Below, piece after piece: positions 52,799 through 63,354 of a stretch of 64,000 nucleotides of DNA. Position 1 is the stretch's first letter. Every line of letters begins with the position of its first letter. Origin of the DNA: Prostheceraeus crozeri (taxonomy: Eukaryota; Platyhelminthes; Polycladida; Euryleptidae); NCBI GenBank assembly GCA_907163375.1, contig CAJQUW010014752.1, positions 1 through 64,000 on the forward strand. Reading direction: 5' to 3'. Below the pieces are notes generated by a model. That model saw only the letters and a program-made list of their open reading frames with translations. It ran no database searches and was not told where the DNA came from. Position numbers and translations under genes: made by a program.

Positions 52799-53665
52799 TT
52801 ATTTTACAATCCGCTGGGTACGTACATACTCAATGAGATAGTCTAGGATCATATTTGCTTGTTCATGAGATTTTAGTCCAGTAATGATCACTTTACTATT
52901 ATGAAAGATTGCCACATGCACAGGCAACCAACAACTAATGAGAGCTGCAGGAAAAAGTTCGGGTTCATAACACAAACTGTAACTGCTGGTACGAATCTTC
53001 AAAAATGATAGACTGTCACTCAATTGAGTAGAGATCACCATATTGTCCACAGTCAGATTCGACATCACACACCTCTCCCTCTTCCATATCCGACGTAGTA
53101 GTCTTTGTAGCTCTAAGCGCATTGACTGCGCCGATGAATGAGAAAGGGCGCCGAGAATCTGTACAGTCCCATTTGGGAAGAGTTGAAGATTCCGTGAATT
53201 GTTCATCTTCACCACTAACATTTGAGGACGGCCCGGTAATACTTGCTGTTTGGAAGCTGTTGGCGTAATGTTGTGAGATCGATTTTGGTGTAGAGTCTGA
53301 AGCGACGGAGAATGTTGACGATGGTGTAGCGATGGCGCTTCATGATGAAAGAATGAGTAAATTGAGCGATGTACCTTCCTTTTATACTTTTCCCAACTAC
53401 CTTGATGAAATGTGAAGTTAGTATGAAGTTGGGAATGATAGAGTTGAATTCGCCGATTGTTGACGCGCAGCCAGATGCGATTTCCAATACGTGAATGTCT
53501 TTTCATATAGAAGTATTTCAAGTCCTTCATGATATGATGTAGAGATTGAAAATGACGATAAGATAAAACAAACTCTCTTCTCACATTTCCAGTTGAATCT
53601 TTGAAATAGACGTTTCGATCATGATCCGTTTCAATACGTTGTAGGGAATCTAATTTCCAACTCAT
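52799..53665 (-). CDS. PC4-like plus TATA-binding-protein-like protein, Polinton 2
   Basis: 288 residues. Residues ~1-110 hold two PC4-like halves (RNVYFKDSTGN then REFVLSYRHFQSLHHIMKDL; RIWLRVNNRRIQLYH then FTFHQGSWEKYKRKVHRSI). A Ser/His/Gln linker follows. Residues ~155-285 follow TBP closely: NLQLFPNGTVQILGA (repeat 1 stirrup), MSNLTVDNMVIS (TBP FKIQNMVGS), SLCYEPELFPAALISC (TBP YEPELFPGLIYR), VHVAIFHNSKVIITGLKS (TBP VLLIFVSGKVVLTGAKV). Phe in LFP, ELF and IFH correspond to DNA-kinking Phe. It is convergent with the protease gene. It looks whole. Role inferred: element-specific promoter recognition. Found by eye, no search run. Confidence 0.78.
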   Translation of the reverse strand: MSWKLDSLQRIETDHDRNVYFKDSTGNVRREFVLSYRHFQSLHHIMKDLKYFYMKRHSRIGNRIWLRVNNRRIQLYHSQLHTNFTFHQGSWEKYKRKVHRSIYSFFHHEAPSLHHRQHSPSLQTLHQNRSHNITPTASKQQVLPGRPQMLVVKMNNSRNLQLFPNGTVQILGALSHSSAQSMRLELQRLLRRIWKRERCVMSNLTVDNMVISTQLSDSLSFLKIRTSSYSLCYEPELFPAALISCWLPVHVAIFHNSKVIITGLKSHEQANMILDYLIEYVRTQRIVK

Positions 53666-53687
53666 GGTGCGTGGTAATCATATCTGA

Positions 53688-54056
53688 TTAAGATTTGCAT
53701 AGTAGGGCGATGAACTCACGACGAATAAATGTCATGATGGAGCGATGTATGTATCTTCTATACTTCTCCCAATTGTATTTGCGAAATGAGAAACAGTTTG
53801 CGGAATGAGAATGGTAGATTTGAATTTCATTTCTGTAATGTTGAAGCCAAACTTGATCACCCAAGGAGATGAATCTTAATGTTTCAAAATATTCCAAATC
53901 CCTCATGATATCATTGAGGTTGACAAATTGTCGCCATGTTAATGTAATTCCTCTTGATGTATGACCATGAGAATTTTTGAAATGTACGTTTCCATCACGA
54001 TCAACTCTGATATATTGTAGAGAGTCCAAAATCCAAGTCTTCATGATGTTATGCAA
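53688..54056 (-). CDS. Stand-alone PC4-like protein, Polinton 2
   Basis: 122 residues (118 if translation starts at the second Met, MKTWILDS). It is a close paralogue of the N-terminal half of the neighbouring gene: WILDSLQYIRVDRDGNVHFK, GITLTWRQFVNLNDIMRDLEY, QVWLQHYRNEIQIYHS, FSFRKYNWEKYRRYIHRSI. A local duplication that kept only the PC4-like part. Probable ssDNA-binding protein. It looks whole and lies 22 bp upstream of the PC4/TBP-like gene on the same strand. Confidence 0.65.
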   Translation of the reverse strand: MHNIMKTWILDSLQYIRVDRDGNVHFKNSHGHTSRGITLTWRQFVNLNDIMRDLEYFETLRFISLGDQVWLQHYRNEIQIYHSHSANCFSFRKYNWEKYRRYIHRSIMTFIRREFIALLCKS

Positions 54057-54079
54057 AGTTGCAGATTAGCAATATAAAA

Positions 54080-55477
54080 ATGTCGTTTTATCATATTTTG
54101 CTTAGCAATGCGGCTACAAAGAGATTTACTAGCAATCGAGCCGCACTCTTTTCTACTCCCATTGATCATGCACAACAGCTAAATGGGAATTGGGAAGTGG
54201 GTGTCACTCAACTTGTTTATAGCAACTGTGTCTATACTTTTGATCATGAGGTGATGACTATTAATATGAGGCGTACAGCTGCTTATCAATGTGAAAAGGG
54301 GTGCCGAGTATACATTCCACAGTGGCCAAAGAAAGATCTCTTATCATGTAAAAAGTTTATATATGATTTCTTGAATAAAGCGTGTAAACATATTGTCCAA
54401 TTTACTCCGCACAATGATGATTATAATTATGTACATCATGTAGTTGAGAAAGATTGGATTGTTGGTTTAAGTCCAAGTTTAAGAAATGATTTAGGCTACC
54501 TCGCTAGCGCCTTAACAAGCTATGATAATTTTAACGTTAATTACCACATAAGTGGTCATAAACAGTTAATATATCGAGAGGAAGCTTATTATGTAGATCT
54601 TATTCCAAGAAATGAGAAGACGTTGGTGAAGAAGATTGTGATTAAGCCAAGAAAGACAAACATGACTCCTGACACATTATTGAAGAAATTTAATTATCTC
54701 CTTCGAGTTGATGACAAACAAGTGGCAACATTGACTTATATTAAATCATCTAATCATATTGCAATAAGCAAATTAAATGATGATGATCTAGTATTAGTTT
54801 GTTCAAAAGATTTTCATCAGTTCTTACGACATCGTTCTGCAGCTGTTCATGGAAAATCTGATATGCAACATTTACCATGTGAAAGGTCAAATCAATTTGA
54901 TACAGAATGGGCCGTATCTTTATACAGAAAGTGTGTAGAGCCTTTTGGTGGTTTCTTACATGAAACAAGAGTGTTGATGCCTCGCATTATTACTTCGGTT
55001 AAATTGGTTGTAGATTATTTAAATGAAGTGATTAATGAGCAACATATTTCATTTTCTGAAAAAGAAGGTACTTTGTCTCTCACTATAAATGGAAAAGGTA
55101 TTGAACTAATTATGGATAAAACTCTAATGGACATTTTGGGTTTTGATCAAAATATCTTTAAAAGTGGTACTGTAACCAAAGCTAGCGCAGACATGTCGCT
55201 ATCGCGTCGTATTAACTATTTTCAGATATATTCCAATATTGGTGAAGATGTACGTGTGGGAGATGTTGAAGCTCCATTGCTAGCAATGATACCATACCAG
55301 CCAAAAAGCTGCAGTATTTTATCTGAGCATACTTTCAAGAAAGTGCATTATACAAAGCTGAAATCAAACTACATCCCACAAATTGATATTGCCATTTATG
55401 ATGATGCTGGTGCGTTGATTCCTTTTCATAAAGATGCTGTGACAAGTATTACACTCCATTTCCGAATGAAGAGTTAA
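54080..55477 (+). CDS. Conserved Polinton structural-type protein, paralogue A, Polinton 2
   Basis: 465 residues from MSFYHILLSNAATK; it is divergent from the PC4-like gene and starts 24 bp from it. The N-terminal signature FYHILLSN...FTSNRAALFSTPI...NGNWEVGVTQLVYSN and the C-terminal QIDIAIYDDAGALIPF belong to the family seen at 22875-24451. Internal SDTMSL-like repeats (DMSLSRRINYFQIYSNIGEDVRVGDVEAP) resemble SLERDISNLYVYCNIIEYTRVGDIEA of Polinton 1. Role unknown; probably virion. It looks whole. Confidence 0.7.
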   Translation: MSFYHILLSNAATKRFTSNRAALFSTPIDHAQQLNGNWEVGVTQLVYSNCVYTFDHEVMTINMRRTAAYQCEKGCRVYIPQWPKKDLLSCKKFIYDFLNKACKHIVQFTPHNDDYNYVHHVVEKDWIVGLSPSLRNDLGYLASALTSYDNFNVNYHISGHKQLIYREEAYYVDLIPRNEKTLVKKIVIKPRKTNMTPDTLLKKFNYLLRVDDKQVATLTYIKSSNHIAISKLNDDDLVLVCSKDFHQFLRHRSAAVHGKSDMQHLPCERSNQFDTEWAVSLYRKCVEPFGGFLHETRVLMPRIITSVKLVVDYLNEVINEQHISFSEKEGTLSLTINGKGIELIMDKTLMDILGFDQNIFKSGTVTKASADMSLSRRINYFQIYSNIGEDVRVGDVEAPLLAMIPYQPKSCSILSEHTFKKVHYTKLKSNYIPQIDIAIYDDAGALIPFHKDAVTSITLHFRMKS

Positions 55478-55516
55478 TGCAAAAGTATGCTAATATATTT
55501 TTCCAATGTGAATAAT

Positions 55517-57038
55517 ATGGAAAGTGAAAATAAGGACTCGTTTCTAATCTACTTGCCCAGTAATGCTTCTATGAATAAATTTCCCAAAAATAAACCATCA
55601 GACTATCGAGTAGAATTAAATCGGCCACTGCATTTAGAAGGTGAATGGGAAGTTGGCGTTTCTAGTATTTGCTATGATAGCAATATTCAGAATGTGAATG
55701 ATTTGGAAGAAATGATATTGACTCCTCGCACCCATGATGGAATAACGATGAATAATGCATTTCAGTTCCCATACAATTTAACATCAGATGGAAAGTGGAA
55801 CTATGAATGGATTCAGATAAAATCAGATTCTTATGAGCCATTTGGGAATGAGAAAATTATTAAGGCATTCAACAGTGGTAATACTTCCATCATGAAGAAT
55901 AAAAATCAGAAAGCTTATGAGTTTACTATCTATCATTGGAGTGGGAGACAGTTCCTCCGCTTTCATTCTTTTACTAAAGGTCTTACGCTGAGGTTGGATA
56001 GTGAATTCTATCCACATCTTGGTTTTGGTCATGGACTACATCTAACGTCAATTGCTACTGCAAATGTTAAAAAAGTTTATTCAACTCGAATCAACAAATT
56101 TCATTATAGATTTAAAATATTTGATGAAGATGTTGTAGAATGCGAAGAACGCATCATTTTGAAAAAGCGTGGTGTTCAACCTTTATCACTTATTGAGTTA
56201 GTAAAACGATGGAATGAGACTGTGGGTAAGAAGTATGGAGAGAAAATTATGGCGGACAAAAATAAGTTGGTTATTCAGAAATATAATGACAAACTTACAG
56301 TTTATTTCTCTCCAACCTTGCGTCATTTTGTAAGACATTATACGCCTATTATTGGAAGCGGTGTGGTGTATGGTTCTCATGAATATCACACTAAAGCTGA
56401 TTCAGTTAATGATGAATGGTGGGTGGACATCTATGGCGATCGCATCAAGAAAATTTACCAGTCTTATGAAGAATCTAAAGTTGCTATCAATATAATGCCG
56501 CGTCTATATCATACAGTTGAAAGCTTCATTCATGTAGTAAATCCTTATATACAACAGAAGTTGAAGCATGTGATGAAAAGTAAATATGATGTAAAGACAC
56601 ACCACATTTCGTTTTCAATTGAAAAACAACGCGTTGTTCTGAAACTGGGTGATGACATTCAATGTCAATTGAGTAAAAATTTGAAAAAAACTCTTTGGCT
56701 TTTCAATGCTACAAACTGTGTTTGCTGCTGCGCATACGATTGGTATAGAAACACCAATGACACTTGATAAACATGAACAACACCTTTACATTCAAAGTGA
56801 TTTGATTTTACCTATTTCTGTTGGCGAGAAAAAAGAATACATTTTACGTGATTTCATTCATGATAAAGACGCTTCATATGGAATAGTCGAGAAGATGTTT
56901 GAATCTATTTTCTATCATCCCGTCGTCAAACAAACTATACCCTCTATTGCTATCAAAATTACCAATGGTTTACAAGAGTGTATCCATGTGAAAGATACTA
57001 AATCCCTCGTAACTTTAGTGTTTCGGAAAACAAAGTGA
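55517..57038 (+). pseudogene. Conserved Polinton structural-type protein, paralogue B, Polinton 2
   Basis: Same family as the preceding gene and in tandem with it: LIYLPSNASMNKFPKNKPSD, GEWEVGVSSICYDSN near the start and late PSIAIKITNGLQECIHV. It is closer to the Polinton 1 protein at its N-terminus than paralogue A is. Broken, about one break. A poly(A) signal region (AATAAA at about 57060) follows. Confidence 0.65.
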
Positions 57039-57217
57039 AGTCATTGTGATATGTTTATTGAAATAAAAATATGTATATGAAAAAGTCTTTTCACAGATAT
57101 AGGGGGAATGGGCTGACTGTAGGCATATATTCACAAGGAAGAAACGATCTCATGCGATACATAAAACAACCATGTATATCTACAAAAAGCAACATCAAAA
57201 TACTGAGTTAAAGTTGA

Positions 57218-60200
57218 TTATGTCAATACATCTCCTGAATGTGGTAGCGTGAGTTTTATTCTTTTGGGTGGAGGTATGTTTGTGTCAGGATGTCCATGTG
57301 GAAGAGATGTGTTATGTCCTATCCAACACCTCTTATCCTCCCATGCTGAAAGTGCTCGTTTCTTGAACGTGTACGTTTTCACAGTATGAACTTGAGATTT
57401 TAAGATTGTCATATTGACAAACGTTATAGTTTTATTTTTATAGGCCTTCTTATAGGACCGATGTTTCATTTTATGAACAATGGATTTTGATATACCTTTA
57501 GCACGCTTAATACTATCTGCACATTCTTTTAGTTTCATGGAATACATTTTAGGACGGAGGAGAATCATTTCATCTATTTCCTTTCCTGCTGTTTCATCCT
57601 TAAAACAACCAAGTTTGGCTTTATTCTGTATGGAATAGAGTGGATGAGTGGGATTGTAGTTAGATGTATCGAAATATTTTTCTAATGACTTACCTACTTC
57701 ATTAAAATTTAAATCTTTTTGAGTGGTAATTCCTAAAAAGAAACTATCTGTATCACCACCCAGCAAGCGAACCTCTTTTACGAGAGGGCATGGTTTTAAT
57801 ATTTTGTAGAAGAGTTGATACATTTCAAGCTTGGAATAATCTAAAACGGCTTGCCCAATATAGATGGGTTTGCACAACTCAACTTCTGATTTAATCATTT
57901 TAACACCTACAAGATCCTCATCGATGATGTCTCTATCAATGAAAAGAGGTGATGAGGTCAATTTGTGATATTTTTGTTCATCAACGACTAGTTTGTAATT
58001 CATACGTTTTCTAACATCCTCCATGGTCTTTCCGAATAGACTATTATTCTTATATTTATAAAAATCCTTTTCAAAATTATTTTGGGCGAGTGCACGTTTT
58101 TTACTGTTACTATCTATGTAGGGTTTGAGGAAGGCTTTCTGTCTAAATTTGATAATGCGGTGAACTGACTTTAGAAGCATGCCCATTTCTAAATAGAATT
58201 TTAATATGCAGAAGTGTACGAGATAATTTTTCTTATCATATTGGGTGAGTAAAAGTTTGCGGCATGGTTTGTACCTTGGCTGTCCACACTCTGTTAAGTT
58301 ATTATGAAATTGTGACATGAATGGTGAAAACATATCTTCAGTCACTTCGCCAGATTCAGGTGCGAGTGGGAAATCAGCAGTTTTATTTTTAATACTATTT
58401 GGATAAATCAAATCCACTTCAAAATAATATCCCCAATCACCTTCATCTGGAATATTCAGTATGTTTGAAGGGTTGGAGTAATACTCAAGCTCATTTTGAT
58501 TTAACCAACTAAACTCGGAATGAGGTAGTGGTTTAGACAGTGAACTGCCATATAAATTATTTTGGTCATAGTACTTTAGGTGGATATGATCATCACCTAC
58601 TGTTTCAGATTTTATATGATGTTTATTTACAAATGTGAGACCACCGCGTATTCCGCGCTCAAATATATTATACATCTCCGGGTCTTGTAAGAGATGAATG
58701 GTCTCACCAGTCATTTTAAAGGCTGATTTAAAGGACATGGCTGGTAGACTGACAAAGTGGATAGGATCTAATTTGTCTTCTTCTAATGCCACTCGTCGAA
58801 ACTCCTGAAAGACATCAGCCAGCAAAATGACATCTAATTCTAAGTAAGCGATCATATAATCGCCAAACGTTTTACAATTAAATTTTAACCATGCCTCTTG
58901 AGCATGTTCATAGTCCTCTACTGGACAATCTTCACCCGTCAAATCGTTTTTGAATTTGTCAATGGAAGGAAGGGTTGTTTCATTTAGTTTAGACATTGAG
59001 CTAAAATACGCATAAGGAAAGACTCCTTTGCGAGTGATTATTTCATCCGTTAAGTTTGGATAGTGTTTCTTCAAAGTTTGACTATGGGGAAGAAACTTGA
59101 GATTACGAACGAGAGAAGCTAGTGACGCTGACATGAATTGAAATGAATCTAAAAATTTTATTTCGAAGAAGACTGTCTTATTTTCTTTAGTTTTATCTAC
59201 TGGTACTTTTGCTGTCATTGCCATGAATTTTTCTCTCGTTTGTGCTATTACATTAAACTGCCACGATTTCATCTGGCTCAACCCTCCTTTTATGAGCATA
59301 TGACTGTCATAGCCCTTAAAGTTATGAAAAATGACGGGTAGTACACGACGTCTCAACCTAAGTGAAAAGTTACATTTGGAGCAGAGTGCGTTTCTAAATT
59401 TACCAGTGATGTGATCATGATCACGCACTTTCTTAATTTTATCGTCATCAAACGTTTTATGACATTTAGGACAGGATGTGCAACTTTCAAATTTTTGTTT
59501 GTCTTCATCTGACATATGTAGTGACTTACGCTGCAATTGGGAATCATATGATTGTTGAAATTTTGCAGCTTTATCGAGAAATTCTAGAAATTTTGAAATG
59601 CAATCTTCACCTTGCCAAGTATGCATTTTGTTTTGTCTATTCCTAAAGTGGTCATGCCATACTTCATAGCAGGATATGGCTGCTGGCTTGTGGATGATAT
59701 CATCAATGTAGCATTCTATGTCTGCGTAAATGACACGCAGGGGACTTAATTCGTCACCATTATCCCTATGTGAAAATATTTTATCTTTGGGCATGCGTTC
59801 CATTTGTAATTTACCTCGCTTGCACCATTCATAGTGAGTTTCAAATTTATCTTTACTCCAAAATGAGCGGATGCAGCGGTCGCATACAAAATGTTCACCT
59901 CTTTTAGAGTGCCCCAAGTGAGTGTACAAGCGAGAGATTTTGGGAATACCACAGTAGTGCCATTCCTCGCTATCATCTTGTTTTACTAATAAGAGGTTGA
60001 CTACACGTTCATAACAAGTTGAACGTGAATTATAGCGGGCACCCTTCAACCCCTTCTCCCACACGTGAACGACAATTTTAATCTTATTATGTTTTTCGAA
60101 CGTTTCTACATCTTTGATTTTCATGTTGTTACTATCACAACCTTCAAAGTCTAGTTCATCCTCCCACTGTCTATAGCTATAGGTGCGATCTCGATGCGCG

Positions 60201-61190
60201 TTGATATCATTATAGTGAAGGATGGATAGGACTGCATATTTGAAACACTGTGATTTACAATCAACATTGATGACAGCTTTCTTATTATACAACGTTTTTG
60301 GAAGTTTAAATGTGCCTCGAGCTGCATGACTTTCTAATAGGGAAATTTTGAATATGGCTGAGTCCACACCATCAAAAATGAGAGCGCTGTCGCGTTGATT
60401 GAATTTATCTACATTTGATTTTAAACATTGAATGTGAAAATTTAGCCAAGACTCGCAGTCTACAACTTCGGTTGCGGAAGAGGAAGGAATATGAAACTGT
60501 ATTCTCTCCGTCACTTGACCCGTTTGAAAATCTATTTTAATATATTTTAGTTTAAGGTAGATGAGCGCCTTCATTCTAAAATTGTCTAAATTATTGAAGA
60601 GCGCTTCGATAATGTTAGAATTTTGAAGGAGCCACTCAGGAAAATCTACAATTTGAGTATTGGACTCCATGCAGTAGTCGCGTACTAAATTATTATGTGA
60701 AACATTAATGAGGGAGATGGTAGAGGTACCGTTGGTGTAGTGATCATTTGCATGCGTGTGTTGAAGTCTGTGCGAAGATCGCTGAAAGTGACTATCAAAA
60801 GAAAGAGGGCACAAATCGCAAGGAAAGGAGATGTCATCGTCAGAATCAACTTCACCTCCGGAGATTGACACCGCTTTGCGTTGACACACACGTTGTTTGA
60901 TGTGTCGAAGGAGACTGTGCTTCCTTGTAAACATATGTCCGCAGTCGGCACATTCCCACTCGTTGCCTTGCCGCGAGAGTCCTGAGCTGGAACTCACATC
61001 ACCTGAAAGAGAAATCATTCTTTCATCTCTGTTCAAGCCTCAGTGTAGTGTTACAACCTACCTTGACTCAATAACTCTAAACTTTCCTCGAGAAGAGAGG
61101 GCGTTGGTGATGAAGTTGATGCCTGAAATTGAGGAAGATGCTATTAGTCACACGTTTGAGGGAGATGAGAGGAAATTTTCAACTTACCAT
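57218..61190 (-). CDS. Protein-primed family B DNA polymerase, Polinton 2
   Basis: Exons: start codon ATG at 61188-61190, 61062-61122, and 57218-61002, with introns 61123-61187 and 61003-61061, both GT-AG. The product is about 1,280 residues beginning Met-Ala-Ser-Thr. Two C2H2 zinc fingers (CADCGHMFTRKHSLLRH, CDLCPLSFDS) are followed by the Polinton N-terminal domain, a zinc finger near CDRCIRSFWSK, and exonuclease motifs YADIECYID, HNFKGYDSH, YLELDVILLAD. Polymerase motifs are DQNNLYGSS (A), KNNSLFGKTM (B), GGDTDSFF (C). C-terminal RAKGISKS motif. It replicates the element by protein priming. It looks whole. Confidence 0.92.
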
Positions 61191-61380
61191 TTCAACGAAA
61201 TCAAGTTTAAGGTTGATACTTCTACAAGATAGAGACTTCACTCAAATAATAGTCAAAGAGAGAGATCGTGCGTTCGTCACTTGTATGATTCACAGATTAA
61301 ATGAAATGACCTGAATGTCACTTTGCTTATATACTTTCATCCTCTTCATTCATTGGATGTTCATTCTGATTGGCTGCTTG
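61191..61380 (-). promoter_or_regulatory. CCAAT/TATA promoter and leader of the Polinton 2 polymerase gene
   Basis: On the minus strand: CCAAT boxes AGCCAATCAG (about 61370) and ATCCAATGAA (about 61352), TATA box GTATATAAGC (61325-61334), leader with AGTGACGAACGCAC (about 61269-61282) and CT-rich tract, ending at the split start codon. Order, spacing and leader match the promoter at 45.04-45.18 kb. Confidence 0.72.
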
Positions 61381-61446
61381 TGTATACTTAAGAATTAGAA
61401 AAATGTTAAAGTTATCATTATTCAAAGTCAGCATTTCAAAGACAAC

Positions 61447-61884
61447 ATGACAAGTCCTCCAACAACACCAAATACCGCATTGGAGTTCTCCTCTCCATAT
61501 ACATCAGCAAAGGTGCTCGTTACACCAAATGCACCAAGAAAGGCGAAGGTGGAGAAGACATACAATCTCGACAATATACGAAAGTTATCATTATCGGAGG
61601 AGGATGAAGAGGAGTTGCCCGACCTAACAGGCATACGGTGGAAATATTTACAATATGATGCCGAAGGGGTGATGGAGATGACCAGCAAGTCGCACTTGCA
61701 TCAAATATGGGAGTGGTACACCCCTAACTCCCAACCGCGAACCGTGGCGGAGTGGGCGTACATTGAGAAAGTGAGGGACGCTGCAGAAGAACGTTTAAAG
61801 CAGCTCAACTGTTTTTGTAATCTATGTGAAGCCAGACTCTGGGACGATATTGACGATGAAGACCTTTTGAAATACATGCCATAA
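61447..61884 (+). CDS. Small acidic protein with CxxC, Polinton 2 right side
   Basis: 145 residues, no family recognised. The N-terminus is Pro/Thr-rich, then a phosphorylatable-looking run (KLSLSEEDEEELPD), a middle with WEWYTPNSQPRTVAEWAYIE, and C-terminal CFCNLCEARLWDDIDDEDL (zinc-like). It is divergent from the polymerase gene and shares the inverted CCAAT region at 61351-61378; a weak TATA-like GTATACTTAAG is at 61382. It looks whole. Confidence 0.5.
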   Translation: MTSPPTTPNTALEFSSPYTSAKVLVTPNAPRKAKVEKTYNLDNIRKLSLSEEDEEELPDLTGIRWKYLQYDAEGVMEMTSKSHLHQIWEWYTPNSQPRTVAEWAYIEKVRDAAEERLKQLNCFCNLCEARLWDDIDDEDLLKYMP

Positions 61885-61949
61885 TAAATGTTTATTTCGT
61901 ATTATCTTTGCTTTCATACTGACTTACTTGAATGGGGTTTTAGTGAATA

Positions 61950-62343
61950 ATTTAACCATGTATACTTTTTCATTTGGAAATAGTAGCACGCTTAGTCTAA
62001 CTTGTAAATCTTAAAACATTTCATATGGACGATGATGGTAGATAAAATAGTGTCAAATAAATTAAGATAGCTTACACTTCTGATACAGGGATAGCAATCG
62101 ACTGCGATCCATGTGTAAAGAGCTTGTTAGACTACGGATGGGCTTAAGTGGATGATTTAACCATGTATACTTTTTCATTTGGAAATAGTAGCACGCTTAG
62201 TCTAACTTGTAAATCTTAAAACATTTCATATGGACGATGATGGTAGATAAAATAGTGTCAAATAAATTAAGATAGCTTACACTTCTGATACAGGGATAGC
62301 AATCGACTGCGATCCATGTGTAAAGAGCTTGTTAGACTACGGA
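61950..62343 (+). repeat. Two identical 189-bp direct repeats
   Basis: 61950-62138 and 62155-62343 are identical as read, separated by 16 bp. The end segment CAGGGATAGCAATCGACTGC (62088 and 62293) occurs a third time near 63179. No ORF. Probably a recent duplication in the outer part of Polinton 2. Confidence 0.9.
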
Positions 62344-62684
62344 AGAGAGAAGTGTGTTATGTTGCGTGTGGCGCGTGAGTGTCCTCCCATTTCATTCCAT
62401 TCATCAATTCGTCTCATTGATAGAGACAGGTAGAACTCATGGTTCTCATAACGTATGCAATGGAAAGTTTTAGGCAACCTTCGACAGTTGGCTAAATGTC
62501 GCCCTGGCGCGAATGCATACTACGTTGAGACAGAGGCAATCACTTGCAAACATGACGCAGAGAGGTTTAACAAGATTGACCATTGCCGAATGTCCCTTGC
62601 GGTATACATAGCTACGGGTTTCACCGCCGCCCTTTACAGGAACGCCCGTCGAAAGGAAGTATTACACCGAACTGCATTTGCAAC
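62344..62684. other. Right-side Polinton 2 DNA, no clear gene
   Basis: An open plus-strand frame begins at 62455 but runs into the 144-bp repeat and shows no recognised domain, so it is not called. No TATA-linked start was seen. Confidence 0.35.
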
Positions 62685-62828
62685 GTTCAAGTTGACTGAT
62701 AGCAGATTCAACTTAATGATAGTATTCGCCAGTCCGAAGACTGCCCAGGGCAAACCGCGAGGAGGTTCTATCATGTCTTGCCCCATGGTGGCCCTTAAGA
62801 GAGCCGATGGTTCGTTCTCGGGAGTAAC
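62685..62828 (+). repeat. 144-bp dispersed repeat, copy 1
   Basis: Starts GTTCAAGTTGACTGATAGC and ends GGAGTAAC. Copy 2 (63205-63348) is identical in length and sequence; copy 3 (63681-63829) is diverged. The copies separate the small minus-strand genes. Confidence 0.9.
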
Positions 62829-62835
62829 AAGATGA

Positions 62836-63087
62836 CTATTGGCTTGAATAGTCAATAGTAATGACGGTTAGGTTCTCGTATACCCTATACCGCCTAAGCC
62901 GTGGTGGTGCATCTGGCACCTTTCGGATGCGGGTGGTATTTGGAGTCCACACCTCATCCGTCCAAACGATCCTCTTGATCTTCCCCTTCTTCTCATCCTC
63001 ATCCCACTCGTCGAGGATGACGAACTCGGGAATGGCGTTCTCTTCATCAGTGAAGACGGGAATATTGTCGGCAGATGTCGCTTCCAT
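62836..63087 (-). CDS. Small acidic protein, Polinton 2 right side
   Basis: 83 residues, not recognised: MEATSADNIPVFTDEENAIP, an acidic middle (VILDEWDEDEKKGKIKR), and a basic C-terminus (PPRLRRYRVYENLTVITIDY). A TATA box on the minus strand (CCTATATAAGCC, about 63128-63139) precedes it by about 45 bp. It lies between repeat copies 1 and 2. Confidence 0.5.
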   Translation of the reverse strand: MEATSADNIPVFTDEENAIPEFVILDEWDEDEKKGKIKRIVWTDEVWTPNTTRIRKVPDAPPRLRRYRVYENLTVITIDYSSQ

Positions 63088-63204
63088 CGTGACTTCAAAT
63101 TGAATGAGAAGCGCTACAATCTTCTGGCTTATATAGGGTTTTTCAACAATGAATTGCTCAACAGCGAATCAGAATGCTTCAGGGATAGCAATCGACTGCA
63201 TAAT

Positions 63205-63348
63205 GTTCAAGTTGACTGATAGCAGATTCAACTTAATGATAGTATTCGCCAGTCCGAAGACTGCCCAGGGCAAACCGCGAGGAGGTTCTATCATGTCTTG
63301 CCCCATGGTGGCCCTTAAGAGAGCCGATGGTTCGTTCTCGGGAGTAAC
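63205..63348 (+). repeat. 144-bp dispersed repeat, copy 2
   Basis: Identical to 62685-62828. It is preceded by a short copy of the end of the 189-bp repeat (CAGGGATAGCAATCGACTGC, near 63179). Confidence 0.9.
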
Positions 63349-63354
63349 GTCATC

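Noticed and set aside
62455-62835. 126-residue open frame on the plus strand
   Set aside because: Its second half is the 144-bp dispersed repeat, which is non-coding between other genes; no domain, promoter or start context supports it.
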